DNA from: an uncultured Pseudomonadota bacterium
Lineage (GTDB): Bacteria > Pseudomonadota > Gammaproteobacteria > Steroidobacterales > Steroidobacteraceae
DNA: 40,577 nucleotides
Assembly (NCBI GenBank): GCA_903908265.1
Contig: CAIVRI010000092.1
Coordinates: 1 to 40,577 of the forward strand
Direction of reading: 5' to 3'
Both the position numbers and the translations under genes were made by a program. Of this stretch, positions 33,830-40,577 are shown in pieces. Within the stretch, counting starts at the first letter, position 1. Each line of letters begins with the position of its first letter. The notes under the pieces are model-generated. The model had not been told where the DNA came from. It did no database searches and worked only from the letters and a program-made list of their open reading frames with translations.

Positions 33830-35044
33830 TTATTCGTGACGCAAGGCGTCGATCGGATTTAAGGACGCAGCGCGCCGCGCGGGGAAGTAACCAAAGACGA
33901 CACCGATCAGCGCCGAAAATCCGAATGCCAAGACATTGATCGGCACATCGAAGAGGAATGGCACTTGCAGCAGCGGAGACAAGAGCCAAGTCGCGATCAG
34001 TGCAAGCAAAAGCCCAATCAATCCGCCGAGGCAGGACAGCGCGACCGCCTCGACGAGGAACTGCGTCAATACTTCACGCGCCACCGCACCGATGGCCAAT
34101 CGGATGCCGATTTCGCGGGTGCGCTCGGTCACGGACACCAGCATGATGTTCATGATGCCGATGCCGCCAACCAGCAGACTCACCGCCGCCACGGCACCCA
34201 GCAACGCGGTCATGATCTGTGTGGTGCCTTGCAGCGCCTGAGAGATTTGCGCGGTGTCAAAAATACTGAAGTCGTCGAGCTTGCCGGCGATGATGTTGCG
34301 CCGTTCCCGCAGCAGCACTTTGATCGACTGCTGTACGGCTTGGGTATCGTATTGCTCGTCGACCTTCGCGACGATGTAGCGCACTTTGCGACTGCCGAGT
34401 AAGCGCCGCTGCACGGCCTTCAGGGGCATGAAAACCACATCGTCCTGGTCGTTACCGAATCCACCTTGGCCGCGGCTCTCCAAGATGCCGATCACTTCGC
34501 AGGGCACATCCTTCATGCGCAACTGTTGACCCATCGGCGGATCGGATTCAAACAACTTCTTCTGGATCGTCGTGCCGATGATGCAGACCGCGCGACCGGA
34601 TAATTCTTCGGCAGCCGTAAAATTGCGTCCTGAGGCGATCTTCCAGGTGTAGGCGGAGAAGTATTCGCCGGTCGTGCCATTGATGGAGGTCGACCAATTG
34701 GCCGCGTTGTGCACGACCGTCGCGCTCGACTGGACGCTCGGGATCACCGCGACTAGCCCCGAGACTTGCGCCCGAATGGCGTCGGCATCGGTCAGTTCGA
34801 AATCCGGTGGAGATGGACCACCACCGCCGCGACCAAAACCTTGGCCCGGGCGGATTTGCAAAATATTCGCGCCGAGCCCTGAGATTTGCTCTTTCACGGC
34901 GGCCGTGGCGCCATGGCCTAAGGTCACCATCGTGACCACGGCCGCGACACCGATCACAATGCCCAGCACCGTCAAAAATGAGCGCAGCAGGTGACGGCGA
35001 ATCTCACGGAACGCCAGCACCACGGTGGGCCATAAGGTACTCAC
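33830..35044 (-). CDS. MacB-type ABC transporter permease
   Basis: A 404-residue permease with one N-terminal helix (about 18-40), a large periplasmic MacB_PCD domain (about 45-270) and three C-terminal helices (FtsX domain, with GGIGIMNIMLVSVTERTREIGIRLAIGA). It lacks the fused ATPase of E. coli MacB; that role is played by the preceding gene. It starts with GTG, overlapping the ATPase stop (GTGA). Such permeases drive a tripartite pump by mechanotransmission rather than forming a channel. It is the last gene of a four-gene operon. The substrate is unknown. Confidence 0.93.
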   Translation of the reverse strand: MSTLWPTVVLAFREIRRHLLRSFLTVLGIVIGVAAVVTMVTLGHGATAAVKEQISGLGANILQIRPGQGFGRGGGGPSPPDFELTDADAIRAQVSGLVAVIPSVQSSATVVHNAANWSTSINGTTGEYFSAYTWKIASGRNFTAAEELSGRAVCIIGTTIQKKLFESDPPMGQQLRMKDVPCEVIGILESRGQGGFGNDQDDVVFMPLKAVQRRLLGSRKVRYIVAKVDEQYDTQAVQQSIKVLLRERRNIIAGKLDDFSIFDTAQISQALQGTTQIMTALLGAVAAVSLLVGGIGIMNIMLVSVTERTREIGIRLAIGAVAREVLTQFLVEAVALSCLGGLIGLLLALIATWLLSPLLQVPFLFDVPINVLAFGFSALIGVVFGYFPARRAASLNPIDALRHE

Positions 35045-35757
35045 ATCGCACCGCCAGCGGCGCGATTGAGGTCATGGTCGATGGACGCCACTAGGCCATC
35101 GCGAAAGCGCACGATCGTATGGGCGAAAGCGGCCATCTCCAATTCGTGAGTGACCATCAAGACCGTAATCCCTGTCTTGTTCAGGTGCGTCAGCAACTGC
35201 ATGATCTCAAGGGAATTAGTGGTATCGAGATTACCCGTGGGTTCGTCCGCCAAGAGCACGGTCGGCTGAGTCACAATCGCGCGAGCGATGGCCACCCGTT
35301 GTTGTTGCCCACCCGATAATTCTGCGGGCGTATGATCCCACCACCGCGCCAGACCGACTTGTTCCAAGGCCGCCATGGCCAATTGACGACGCGCTGCCGG
35401 TTTCTCGCCGCGATACAGCAGGGGCAATTCGACATTCTCAAGCGCGGAGGTGCGCGCCAATAAATTGAAGCCCTGGAATACAAAGCCGAAATATTTACGT
35501 CGCAGCAAGGCGCGCTCATCACGCGACAGGCGCTCGACATTGAAGCCTTCAAATTGGAAAGTGCCAGCGGTTGGCGTATCGAGGCAGCCCAAGATATTCA
35601 TCATCGTGGACTTGCCGGACCCCGATGGCCCCATCACGGCGGCAAAATCGCCGCGCTCGATATCCAAATCCACGCCGCGCAGCGCTTGGAAGGCCGCATC
35701 ACCCTCGCCAAATACCTTGGTGACGCCGCGCAACGCGATGAGTCGATCAGTCGCCAT
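35041..35757 (-). CDS. ABC transporter ATP-binding protein (MacB/LolD type)
   Basis: A 238-residue nucleotide-binding domain. Walker A is GPSGSGKST, the Q-loop is FVFQGFNLL, the signature is LSGGQQQRVAIARA, Walker B with its glutamate is VLLADEPTG, and the switch His is in MVTHE. The length fits a stand-alone LolD/MacB ATPase. It follows the adaptor gene after 5 bp and overlaps the permease gene by four bases. It powers the tripartite exporter encoded by this operon. Confidence 0.96.
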   Translation of the reverse strand: MATDRLIALRGVTKVFGEGDAAFQALRGVDLDIERGDFAAVMGPSGSGKSTMMNILGCLDTPTAGTFQFEGFNVERLSRDERALLRRKYFGFVFQGFNLLARTSALENVELPLLYRGEKPAARRQLAMAALEQVGLARWWDHTPAELSGGQQQRVAIARAIVTQPTVLLADEPTGNLDTTNSLEIMQLLTHLNKTGITVLMVTHELEMAAFAHTIVRFRDGLVASIDHDLNRAAGGAM

Positions 35758-35762
35758 GACGG

Positions 35763-37121
35763 TCAGTGTCGACCCATTGCGCCGGTCGCTAATAGCCCCG
35801 TGACCACAGCGTCACCAGCATGTAGCCCTTCGCCAGACACTTCGGTCACTGCACCATTCGTCTCACCCAGATGCACTTCGACAGAGCGCAGCGCCTGGTT
35901 AGTCTCAAGCACGTAGACCGTGCGGGTACTGCCGCGACCCAACGCCACCTGATGCTCACCCGCATCCATTTTGGGTCTGAACATGATGGCGCCGGTGACC
36001 CCACCCCCCGGCGCTTTTGGATCACCCGCGGAGGGTGGCGTAAAGCGCAGCGCCGGGTTCGGTACCAACAACACGTTCGTGCGTTCCGTCGTCACAATGT
36101 TCGCCGTCGCAGTCATCCCCGGCCGCAAGATCCCATCCGCATTGTCCACACTGAGTACCGCGGTATAGGCCACGACACTGCTTGAGCTGCCGCCGCTGGT
36201 CGTCGTGCTCGAGGAGGACGAACCAATGGCACTCGAACGGGTCGCATTGGCGCCGTAATCGACCCGCAACACCTGCGCTTTAAAGGTCTTCTCCGGATAG
36301 GCATCGACCGTGAAGGTGGCCGCAAGGCCTGCGCGCACTTGGCCCACATCGGCCTCGTCGACCTTCACGTCCAAGCGCATTGTGCGCAGATCCTCCGCAA
36401 TGTAAAACAAGGTCGGCGTACTGAACGAGGCCGCGACCGTTTGGCCGGGATCGATCTGACGGGATAACACCACGCCGTTCACCGGTGAGCGGATTACCGC
36501 TTTTGAGAATTGGGTTTCTGCAGTCGAGAGTTGCGCACGGGCCTGCGCCACGCCGGCTTCAGCGACGGCGACATTCGCCAGGTCGCGGGCACGTTCGGCT
36601 CGCGCCGTATCCAACTCCGTCGCTGACGGCACCTTGCCGCCCGACAGGGTGTGCACCTGTTCAAGGCGCTGCAGATTGGCTTCAGCCAATCCGGCCGTCG
36701 CCCGCGCTTGCACCACATTCGCTTCGGCCGACTGCAGTTGCGCTTTGGCTAAACGGATCGAATCCTCAAGCCGAGAGGTATCAATCCGCGCCAGCACCTG
36801 CCCTTTACGGACCGGTTCATTGTTATCGACGGTCACCTCCGTCACGAGGCCTGACGTCTCGGAGCCCACCTGCACTGCATTGGTGGGCTGTAAATTGCCG
36901 GTGGCGGAGACCGACACACTCAAGTTGCCCCGACGGGCGGCGGTGGTGGCGTAGCTCACCGGCGCCGCTCCGCGCGCCACGAATACGCGGTAGGCGATAA
37001 ACAACACGATTAATCCGCCCAGCACCAGCGCCACTTGCCGGGCTCGACGCATGAATGGCGAGATGTGCGGACGCCCCAAAAAAGTGTCGAGATCGGGCGG
37101 TGTGGGGGATGCGCTATTCAT
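35763..37121 (-). CDS. MacA-like periplasmic adaptor subunit (HlyD/RND family)
   Basis: A 452-residue adaptor with one N-terminal helix (about 31-48). The lipoyl and hairpin domains follow (VSATGNLQPTNAVQVGSETSG, then two long Ala-rich helices), then SPVNGVVLSRQIDPGQTVAASFSTP and the beta-barrel. An unusual Ser/Thr/Gly-rich stretch (SSSSSTTTSGGSSSS, about 307-322) sits in the barrel domain just before VVAYTAVLSVDNADG and is probably a flexible loop. It bridges the MacB permease and the NodT-type outer-membrane protein. It overlaps the NodT-like gene stop by four bases. Confidence 0.93.
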   Translation of the reverse strand: MNSASPTPPDLDTFLGRPHISPFMRRARQVALVLGGLIVLFIAYRVFVARGAAPVSYATTAARRGNLSVSVSATGNLQPTNAVQVGSETSGLVTEVTVDNNEPVRKGQVLARIDTSRLEDSIRLAKAQLQSAEANVVQARATAGLAEANLQRLEQVHTLSGGKVPSATELDTARAERARDLANVAVAEAGVAQARAQLSTAETQFSKAVIRSPVNGVVLSRQIDPGQTVAASFSTPTLFYIAEDLRTMRLDVKVDEADVGQVRAGLAATFTVDAYPEKTFKAQVLRVDYGANATRSSAIGSSSSSTTTSGGSSSSVVAYTAVLSVDNADGILRPGMTATANIVTTERTNVLLVPNPALRFTPPSAGDPKAPGGGVTGAIMFRPKMDAGEHQVALGRGSTRTVYVLETNQALRSVEVHLGETNGAVTEVSGEGLHAGDAVVTGLLATGAMGRH

Positions 37122-38563
37122 CGGTCGGATCTCTCAGATACACGCGGGCCGGAGGGATCGAGTCCCCCCGCACCCAAGGCTTTGTACAAACGAATGGCGG
37201 CCGTGGCGCGATCGGCTTGCGATTGGATCAGCGACTGCGCGCTCGTCAATGCGGTGCGTTCGGTGTCCAGCAGCGACTGGAAGTCGATCAGGCCGGATTG
37301 ATAGCGCAAGCGAGCAAGCTCAAGCGCGCGTTGCGCCGCCTGATCTGCGTCGGCGAGCGCGACCGCTTTCTCGCGACTGGCGCGCACGGTCAGCAGCGCG
37401 TTCTCGAGATCTTCCATGGCGGCATGCACGACGCCTCGGTAGGTGGCCGCCGCCGCCGCCGCCGCCGCTTTCTGCGATTCCAGTGCCGCCCAATCTTGGC
37501 CACCGCGAAATAAGCTGGCGGCGAGCAGGCCAGTCAGTTGCAGCGCGGGCGCCGCGGTTGCGGCCGCCCAATTCACGCCTGCACCGCTATAGCTGCCGCC
37601 TAAGGTTAGCGCGGGTAATAGCGCCGCCTCACGCACGCCCACGCGCGCCAATTCAGCAACGACGGTGCGTTCAGCCACCCGCACATCGGGACGTTGCCGC
37701 AAGGCATCTACCGGAATGCTGACCTCGGGCATGGGTGCTACGGGCACATCGGCCGCCCCAGTCAATTGCTCGGCAATTCGCAGCGGCGTTGCATCAGTCA
37801 ACGTCGATAATCGATTGAACGCCCCATCGATGAGCTGACGCAGATCGGGCAAGGTACTTTGCGTTTGCGCATAGAGTTGCGCGGCTTGCTCGACCTCAAC
37901 GTCACTCGCGAGCCCCGCCATGGCCCGCCAGCGCACCAGTTGCAGCGTATCGGCTTGCGCCGCGAGGCTGTCCGTGGCCAATTCCAAGCGCCGCGTCGCT
38001 GCACGGGCTTGCACGTAATTCAGCGCAATCTCGGCCGAGACGGAGATGGCCGTCGAACGCCGGGTTTCGGCCACCGCATCGCGGTCCGCACGCGCGGCCG
38101 TCACGGCGCGTCGAGTGCCTCCAAAAAGGTCAAGCTCATAGGCAGCCGTGATCGAGGTTTGGGTCAAATTGGTCGCGGGCAAGCCGTGACTGCCTTCGCT
38201 GCGGGATCGACCGACTGAGGCGCCAAGCGATGGCCAGAAAGCGCCCTGCGAGGCCACCAAGTTGGCGCGCGCCTGGCGTAGCCGCAGCGTGGCGACGGCC
38301 ATATCGCTATTGGCCTTGAGACCTTGATCTATCAGCGCCCACAGCACCGGATCGTTAAAACGACGCCACCATTGCTCAGGCGGGGTCGTCGGCCCGAGAT
38401 CCATCGACGCCCGAAAGCTCGGGGCCAGGCCCTGCGTTTCAACCGAGGGCGCCTGAGGTACCGGTCCAACCGCGCAGCTCGCCAGGGCGCTGGCCGCAGC
38501 AGCGACCATCAGCGCCCAAAGAGGAGGCCGCAAAATCCGCCGAATGTGGACCACATTAGTCAT
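37118..38563 (-). CDS. NodT-family outer-membrane efflux lipoprotein (TolC-like)
   Basis: A 481-residue protein with a lipoprotein signal (ASALASC, Cys at about 30), then two repeats of the TolC-type outer-membrane efflux domain with long Ala/Gln/Arg-rich helices (ATLRLRQARANLVASQGAFWPS; LARLRYQSGLIDFQSLLDTER). It should trimerise to form the exit duct of the pump. The ATG at 38563 is preferred over a GTG at 38593. A run of GCC triplets at about 37446-37468 encodes polyalanine (KAAAAAAAA), a potential slippage site. It is the first gene of the efflux operon. Confidence 0.92.
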   Translation of the reverse strand: MTNVVHIRRILRPPLWALMVAAAASALASCAVGPVPQAPSVETQGLAPSFRASMDLGPTTPPEQWWRRFNDPVLWALIDQGLKANSDMAVATLRLRQARANLVASQGAFWPSLGASVGRSRSEGSHGLPATNLTQTSITAAYELDLFGGTRRAVTAARADRDAVAETRRSTAISVSAEIALNYVQARAATRRLELATDSLAAQADTLQLVRWRAMAGLASDVEVEQAAQLYAQTQSTLPDLRQLIDGAFNRLSTLTDATPLRIAEQLTGAADVPVAPMPEVSIPVDALRQRPDVRVAERTVVAELARVGVREAALLPALTLGGSYSGAGVNWAAATAAPALQLTGLLAASLFRGGQDWAALESQKAAAAAAAATYRGVVHAAMEDLENALLTVRASREKAVALADADQAAQRALELARLRYQSGLIDFQSLLDTERTALTSAQSLIQSQADRATAAIRLYKALGAGGLDPSGPRVSERSDR

Positions 38564-38953
38564 CGCGAATGACGGGTTCCCGGAAAGCTTCACGGCCGAG
38601 TATAGGCCGAAGTATTGGAATGGTTGTGTTGATGAGAACCAACCTGTACGGATTTAGTTCCTCCGTTTTGGTTGAAATGGCGGCGCCCGGTATCGAAATT
38701 GCAGTATTCACGCCGCAAATGCAGATCGCGCTTTGGGATGACATAGGCGGGCGGTGGAGTGCGCCCACAACCCTTAGTGGCAGAACTCGGATGAACACAG
38801 AGACCACCCACAGCCTGTCGCAGGTCCAGCGTGATCGCTTGTCGGCGATTCTGGATCAATACTCGGAACAAGACTGGTTGTCTCTGGAGGCCCTGGACTG
38901 ATTTTTCAGCGCCTTGGTCGCAAGCCCCGTAGTCATCTCCCCGTCAGACCCAA
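38564..38953. other. Intergenic stretch upstream of the efflux operon, no gene recognised
   Basis: The promoter of the NodT-MacAB operon should lie in its left part. A plus-strand frame ends at 38901 with a hydrophilic segment (MNTETTHSLSQVQRDRLSAI), but it has no family resemblance and no clear ribosome-binding site. No regulator gene adjoins. Confidence 0.4.
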
Positions 38954-39305
38954 GTGGTACCGGTTGTGAAGACAGATTTTCTCTTCGGTTAGGTGGATCT
39001 GACTTCGGTCTGGTTGATGGTCTCTTCGTCTTTGCTCTGCGTAAATCGACTACCGAGAGGTGGTCTGACGCGAAGCGTCAGCAGATCGTCGGTTCGCTTC
39101 ATGCGGCCATCCGCACGGTGGGGCGGCCATAGTAACCGTCATCAGGCTGCCCGTAGTCTAGTGCCTGATGGGTGCTCTCGGTGTTGTAGAACGCAAAGTA
39201 CGCGCTGAGTCCGCGTCGCAGCGCATCGTCGGTCTCGTAAGCTTTGAGGTAAACGTCTGCGTATTTGACGCTGCGCCCGAGGCGCTCGCTAAAGACGTTG
39301 TCACA
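38954..39305 (-). mobile_element. IS3-family right-end relic, copy 2, with orfB 3' end
   Basis: The minus strand encodes the last 68 residues of an IS3 OrfB integrase ending at TGA 39099-39101: CDNVFSERLGRSVKYADVYL, then SAYFAFYNTESTHQALDYGQ and YYGRPTVRMAA. This is the usual DNxFxERLWRSxKYE...FYNxxRPHQALxY region, including the third catalytic-region Glu of the DDE triad (FSERL). Degeneration is visible: RPHQ has become STHQ. The left part (38954-39142) is the same sequence as 31314-31502. The 5' part of the element is missing. Confidence 0.85.
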
Positions 39306-39380
39306 TTTTTTTCAGGCCTGCGCGCGTTTCTCACCGTTTTCCCGGCAGTGGCGTATTCCTCTGCCGCTCAGTTTGATTCC

Positions 39381-39791
39381 TCAGCGCCCAATCGCGTTCA
39401 GTGCACGGCGCAGATCGGGCCAATAATGGACGGCGACGACTGTCGACACGATGAAGATTGATCCATCGAAGGGGAGCAGCTTTAAGAAGTACGCGGTGCC
39501 ATAAAATGCATAATTCGCCGTCATTGACATGGTCAAAATTATGGCAGACAGCAAGGCTCCGAATACGCGGGCTCGCGGTATCAATACCAAGATACCGATG
39601 ATCGTATTCGCGATATTCATGGCGGTGTGTACTGCGCCGGAAACGGAGTCGGGTCCTGCAGAGCTGCCCGAACCCGATGCGCAAATCAATTGACCTAGCG
39701 CCACTAATAAAACTAAGACGGCGTAAACAAGTCTTTCTCGCTTGCTGTCGGCCAACATCACGGGCGTCGATTTAAATAAGATCGTCATCAT
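39381..39791 (-). CDS. Small four-helix membrane protein, unrecognised
   Basis: About 136 residues with four predicted helices: LVYAVLVLLVALGQLIC, AMNIANTIIGILVLIP, VFGALLSAIILTMSMTANYAF and FIVSTVVAVHYW. The spacing and the RVFGALLSAIILTMS segment recall DoxX-like or YkgB-like membrane proteins, without a clear signature. The ATG at 39791 is chosen for the shorter leader; an ATG at 39833 is possible. It is adjacent to an IS relic and a YHYH-protein gene, without clear linkage to either. Confidence 0.6.
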   Translation of the reverse strand: MMTILFKSTPVMLADSKRERLVYAVLVLLVALGQLICASGSGSSAGPDSVSGAVHTAMNIANTIIGILVLIPRARVFGALLSAIILTMSMTANYAFYGTAYFLKLLPFDGSIFIVSTVVAVHYWPDLRRALNAIGR

Positions 39792-39920
39792 GTTGGCAGC
39801 TCGATTCTTAGGCGAAAGTTGTAAGGGATTCATCGACACGCCGTTCGTAGGCCTCGTGATATTCCAAGAAATTCCACCGAACCCTTAGTCGGTCCGGCCG
39901 GAGCTCCCTGGGATGAACGA

Positions 39921-40577
39921 TTAGTGCAGAACCTTGCCGTCGATGTCGGTGGCCGGGGCGACGTCCAACGATGGCAAGGCATGGCTTGTCGGGAAGCCAT
40001 GGGCATGTTTGCCATGGCTCACGACCGTGCCTGCGACGCCGCGGTAGCAACCAGGGCCGTAGGGATATTCGTTATTCACGTGATAGTGGTACATGGTGGT
40101 CCATTGGCCATCCCACTCGATATAGCCGACATGGCCGTGGCACTCGTCCAGGTCTTCATTCTTCAGCCACTCGCCACCATCACCGCGGGGGCCGTAGACG
40201 CCAAAGCCGTCCATGGCATATCCGAAGAGCGGTGAGTGTTCGCGCGCTTCGCCTTGGCGGGGAAAACACTTCCACGAGTAACCATGGTAGTGATACTGCG
40301 TGTTGTAAGGGTGACCCCAGCATTTATCGACGGGCAATGCGGCAATCGGATCCACCCAAACGCCTGCGTAGGCCACGTTGGCATGCCAGACGGCGCCCGT
40401 TTGCGTGACAACGCCGGTCACAAGGTCGCTGATGCAGGCCGGGGTCTCGGAGTAAACAGGATGCGCCGGAACCGTGACATCCAGGTCGTAGGGTCCGATG
40501 GGAATTTCGGCAGCACTGGAGTAACCCTCGGCGGGGGCGGCGGCATAGTACGGGTAAGCCCCCGTATTCGCCTGCAC
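39921..40577 (-). CDS. YHYH-domain secreted protein, N-terminus beyond window edge
   Basis: The C-terminal 218 residues of a YHYH-domain protein. The name motif occurs twice, as NTQYHYHGYSWKCF and TTMYHYHVNNEYPYGPGCYRG, with a LFGYAMDGFGVYGPRGDGGE block and a DECHGHVGYIE block between them. All are signatures of this family of exported proteins of unknown role, often found near metal- or alkane-associated genes. Clustered His and Cys suggest metal binding. The start lies outside the window, so no signal peptide can be checked. Confidence 0.88.
   Translation of the reverse strand: MQANTGAYPYYAAAPAEGYSSAAEIPIGPYDLDVTVPAHPVYSETPACISDLVTGVVTQTGAVWHANVAYAGVWVDPIAALPVDKCWGHPYNTQYHYHGYSWKCFPRQGEAREHSPLFGYAMDGFGVYGPRGDGGEWLKNEDLDECHGHVGYIEWDGQWTTMYHYHVNNEYPYGPGCYRGVAGTVVSHGKHAHGFPTSHALPSLDVAPATDIDGKVLH

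Noticed and set aside
37446-37468. GCC triplet run as a separate regulatory repeat
   Set aside because: It lies inside the NodT-like coding region and simply encodes polyalanine in a helical segment.

Overview
The window is GC-rich, densely coded DNA from a bacterial chromosome. NodT-type outer-membrane efflux, TonB-dependent uptake and MacAB-type export point to a Gram-negative proteobacterium, most likely a gammaproteobacterium; that placement is inference from gene content. No rRNA, tRNA or CRISPR array was seen.

1-6.1 kb is the most coherent and interesting block. A GlpT-like organophosphate:phosphate antiporter gene overlaps a gamma-butyrobetaine-hydroxylase-like Fe(II)/2-oxoglutarate oxygenase gene (TmpA-like). 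A PhnZ/TmpB-type HD-domain di-iron oxygenase gene follows, then a convergent betaine-homocysteine methyltransferase-like gene. Read together, this is a route for 2-(trimethylammonio)ethylphosphonate: uptake, C1 hydroxylation, oxidative C-P cleavage to phosphate plus glycine betaine, and use of the betaine methyl group to make methionine. A divergent SDR and a class V PLP enzyme, separated from the transporter by a perfect 11-bp-arm inverted repeat, have no assigned step.

6.3-15 kb holds mixed single genes and pairs: a secreted S10 serine carboxypeptidase-like protein, a BLUF blue-light sensor, a Phd antitoxin with a frame-damaged PIN toxin, a CBU_0592-type membrane protein, a secreted alpha/beta hydrolase, and a CaiB-type CoA-transferase/acyl-CoA dehydrogenase operon.

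15.4-27.8 kb begins with an IS3 orfA relic. It then carries a PpiC-HupE2-HupE-HupE-like operon (putative metal permeases, the last with altered metal-site residues), a secreted PHP-like metallohydrolase, a small secreted protein plus 2OG oxygenase, a fused MFS/spermidine-synthase protein, NikR and a TonB-dependent receptor. NikR, TonB receptor and HupE together suggest nickel handling.

28-33.8 kb is a genomic graveyard: a HAF-repeat secreted protein with a palindrome-rich upstream region, a broken collagen-like gene and a second fragment of it, IS3 end relics, and C-terminal stubs of PduL and L-lactate dehydrogenase. Among these sit an intact small secreted protein and an intact FnIII/beta-propeller lipoprotein.

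33.8-38.6 kb is a tightly overlapped four-gene NodT-MacA-MacB(ATPase)-MacB(permease) efflux operon. 38.9-40.6 kb has another IS3 end relic, a small membrane protein and a truncated YHYH-domain protein.
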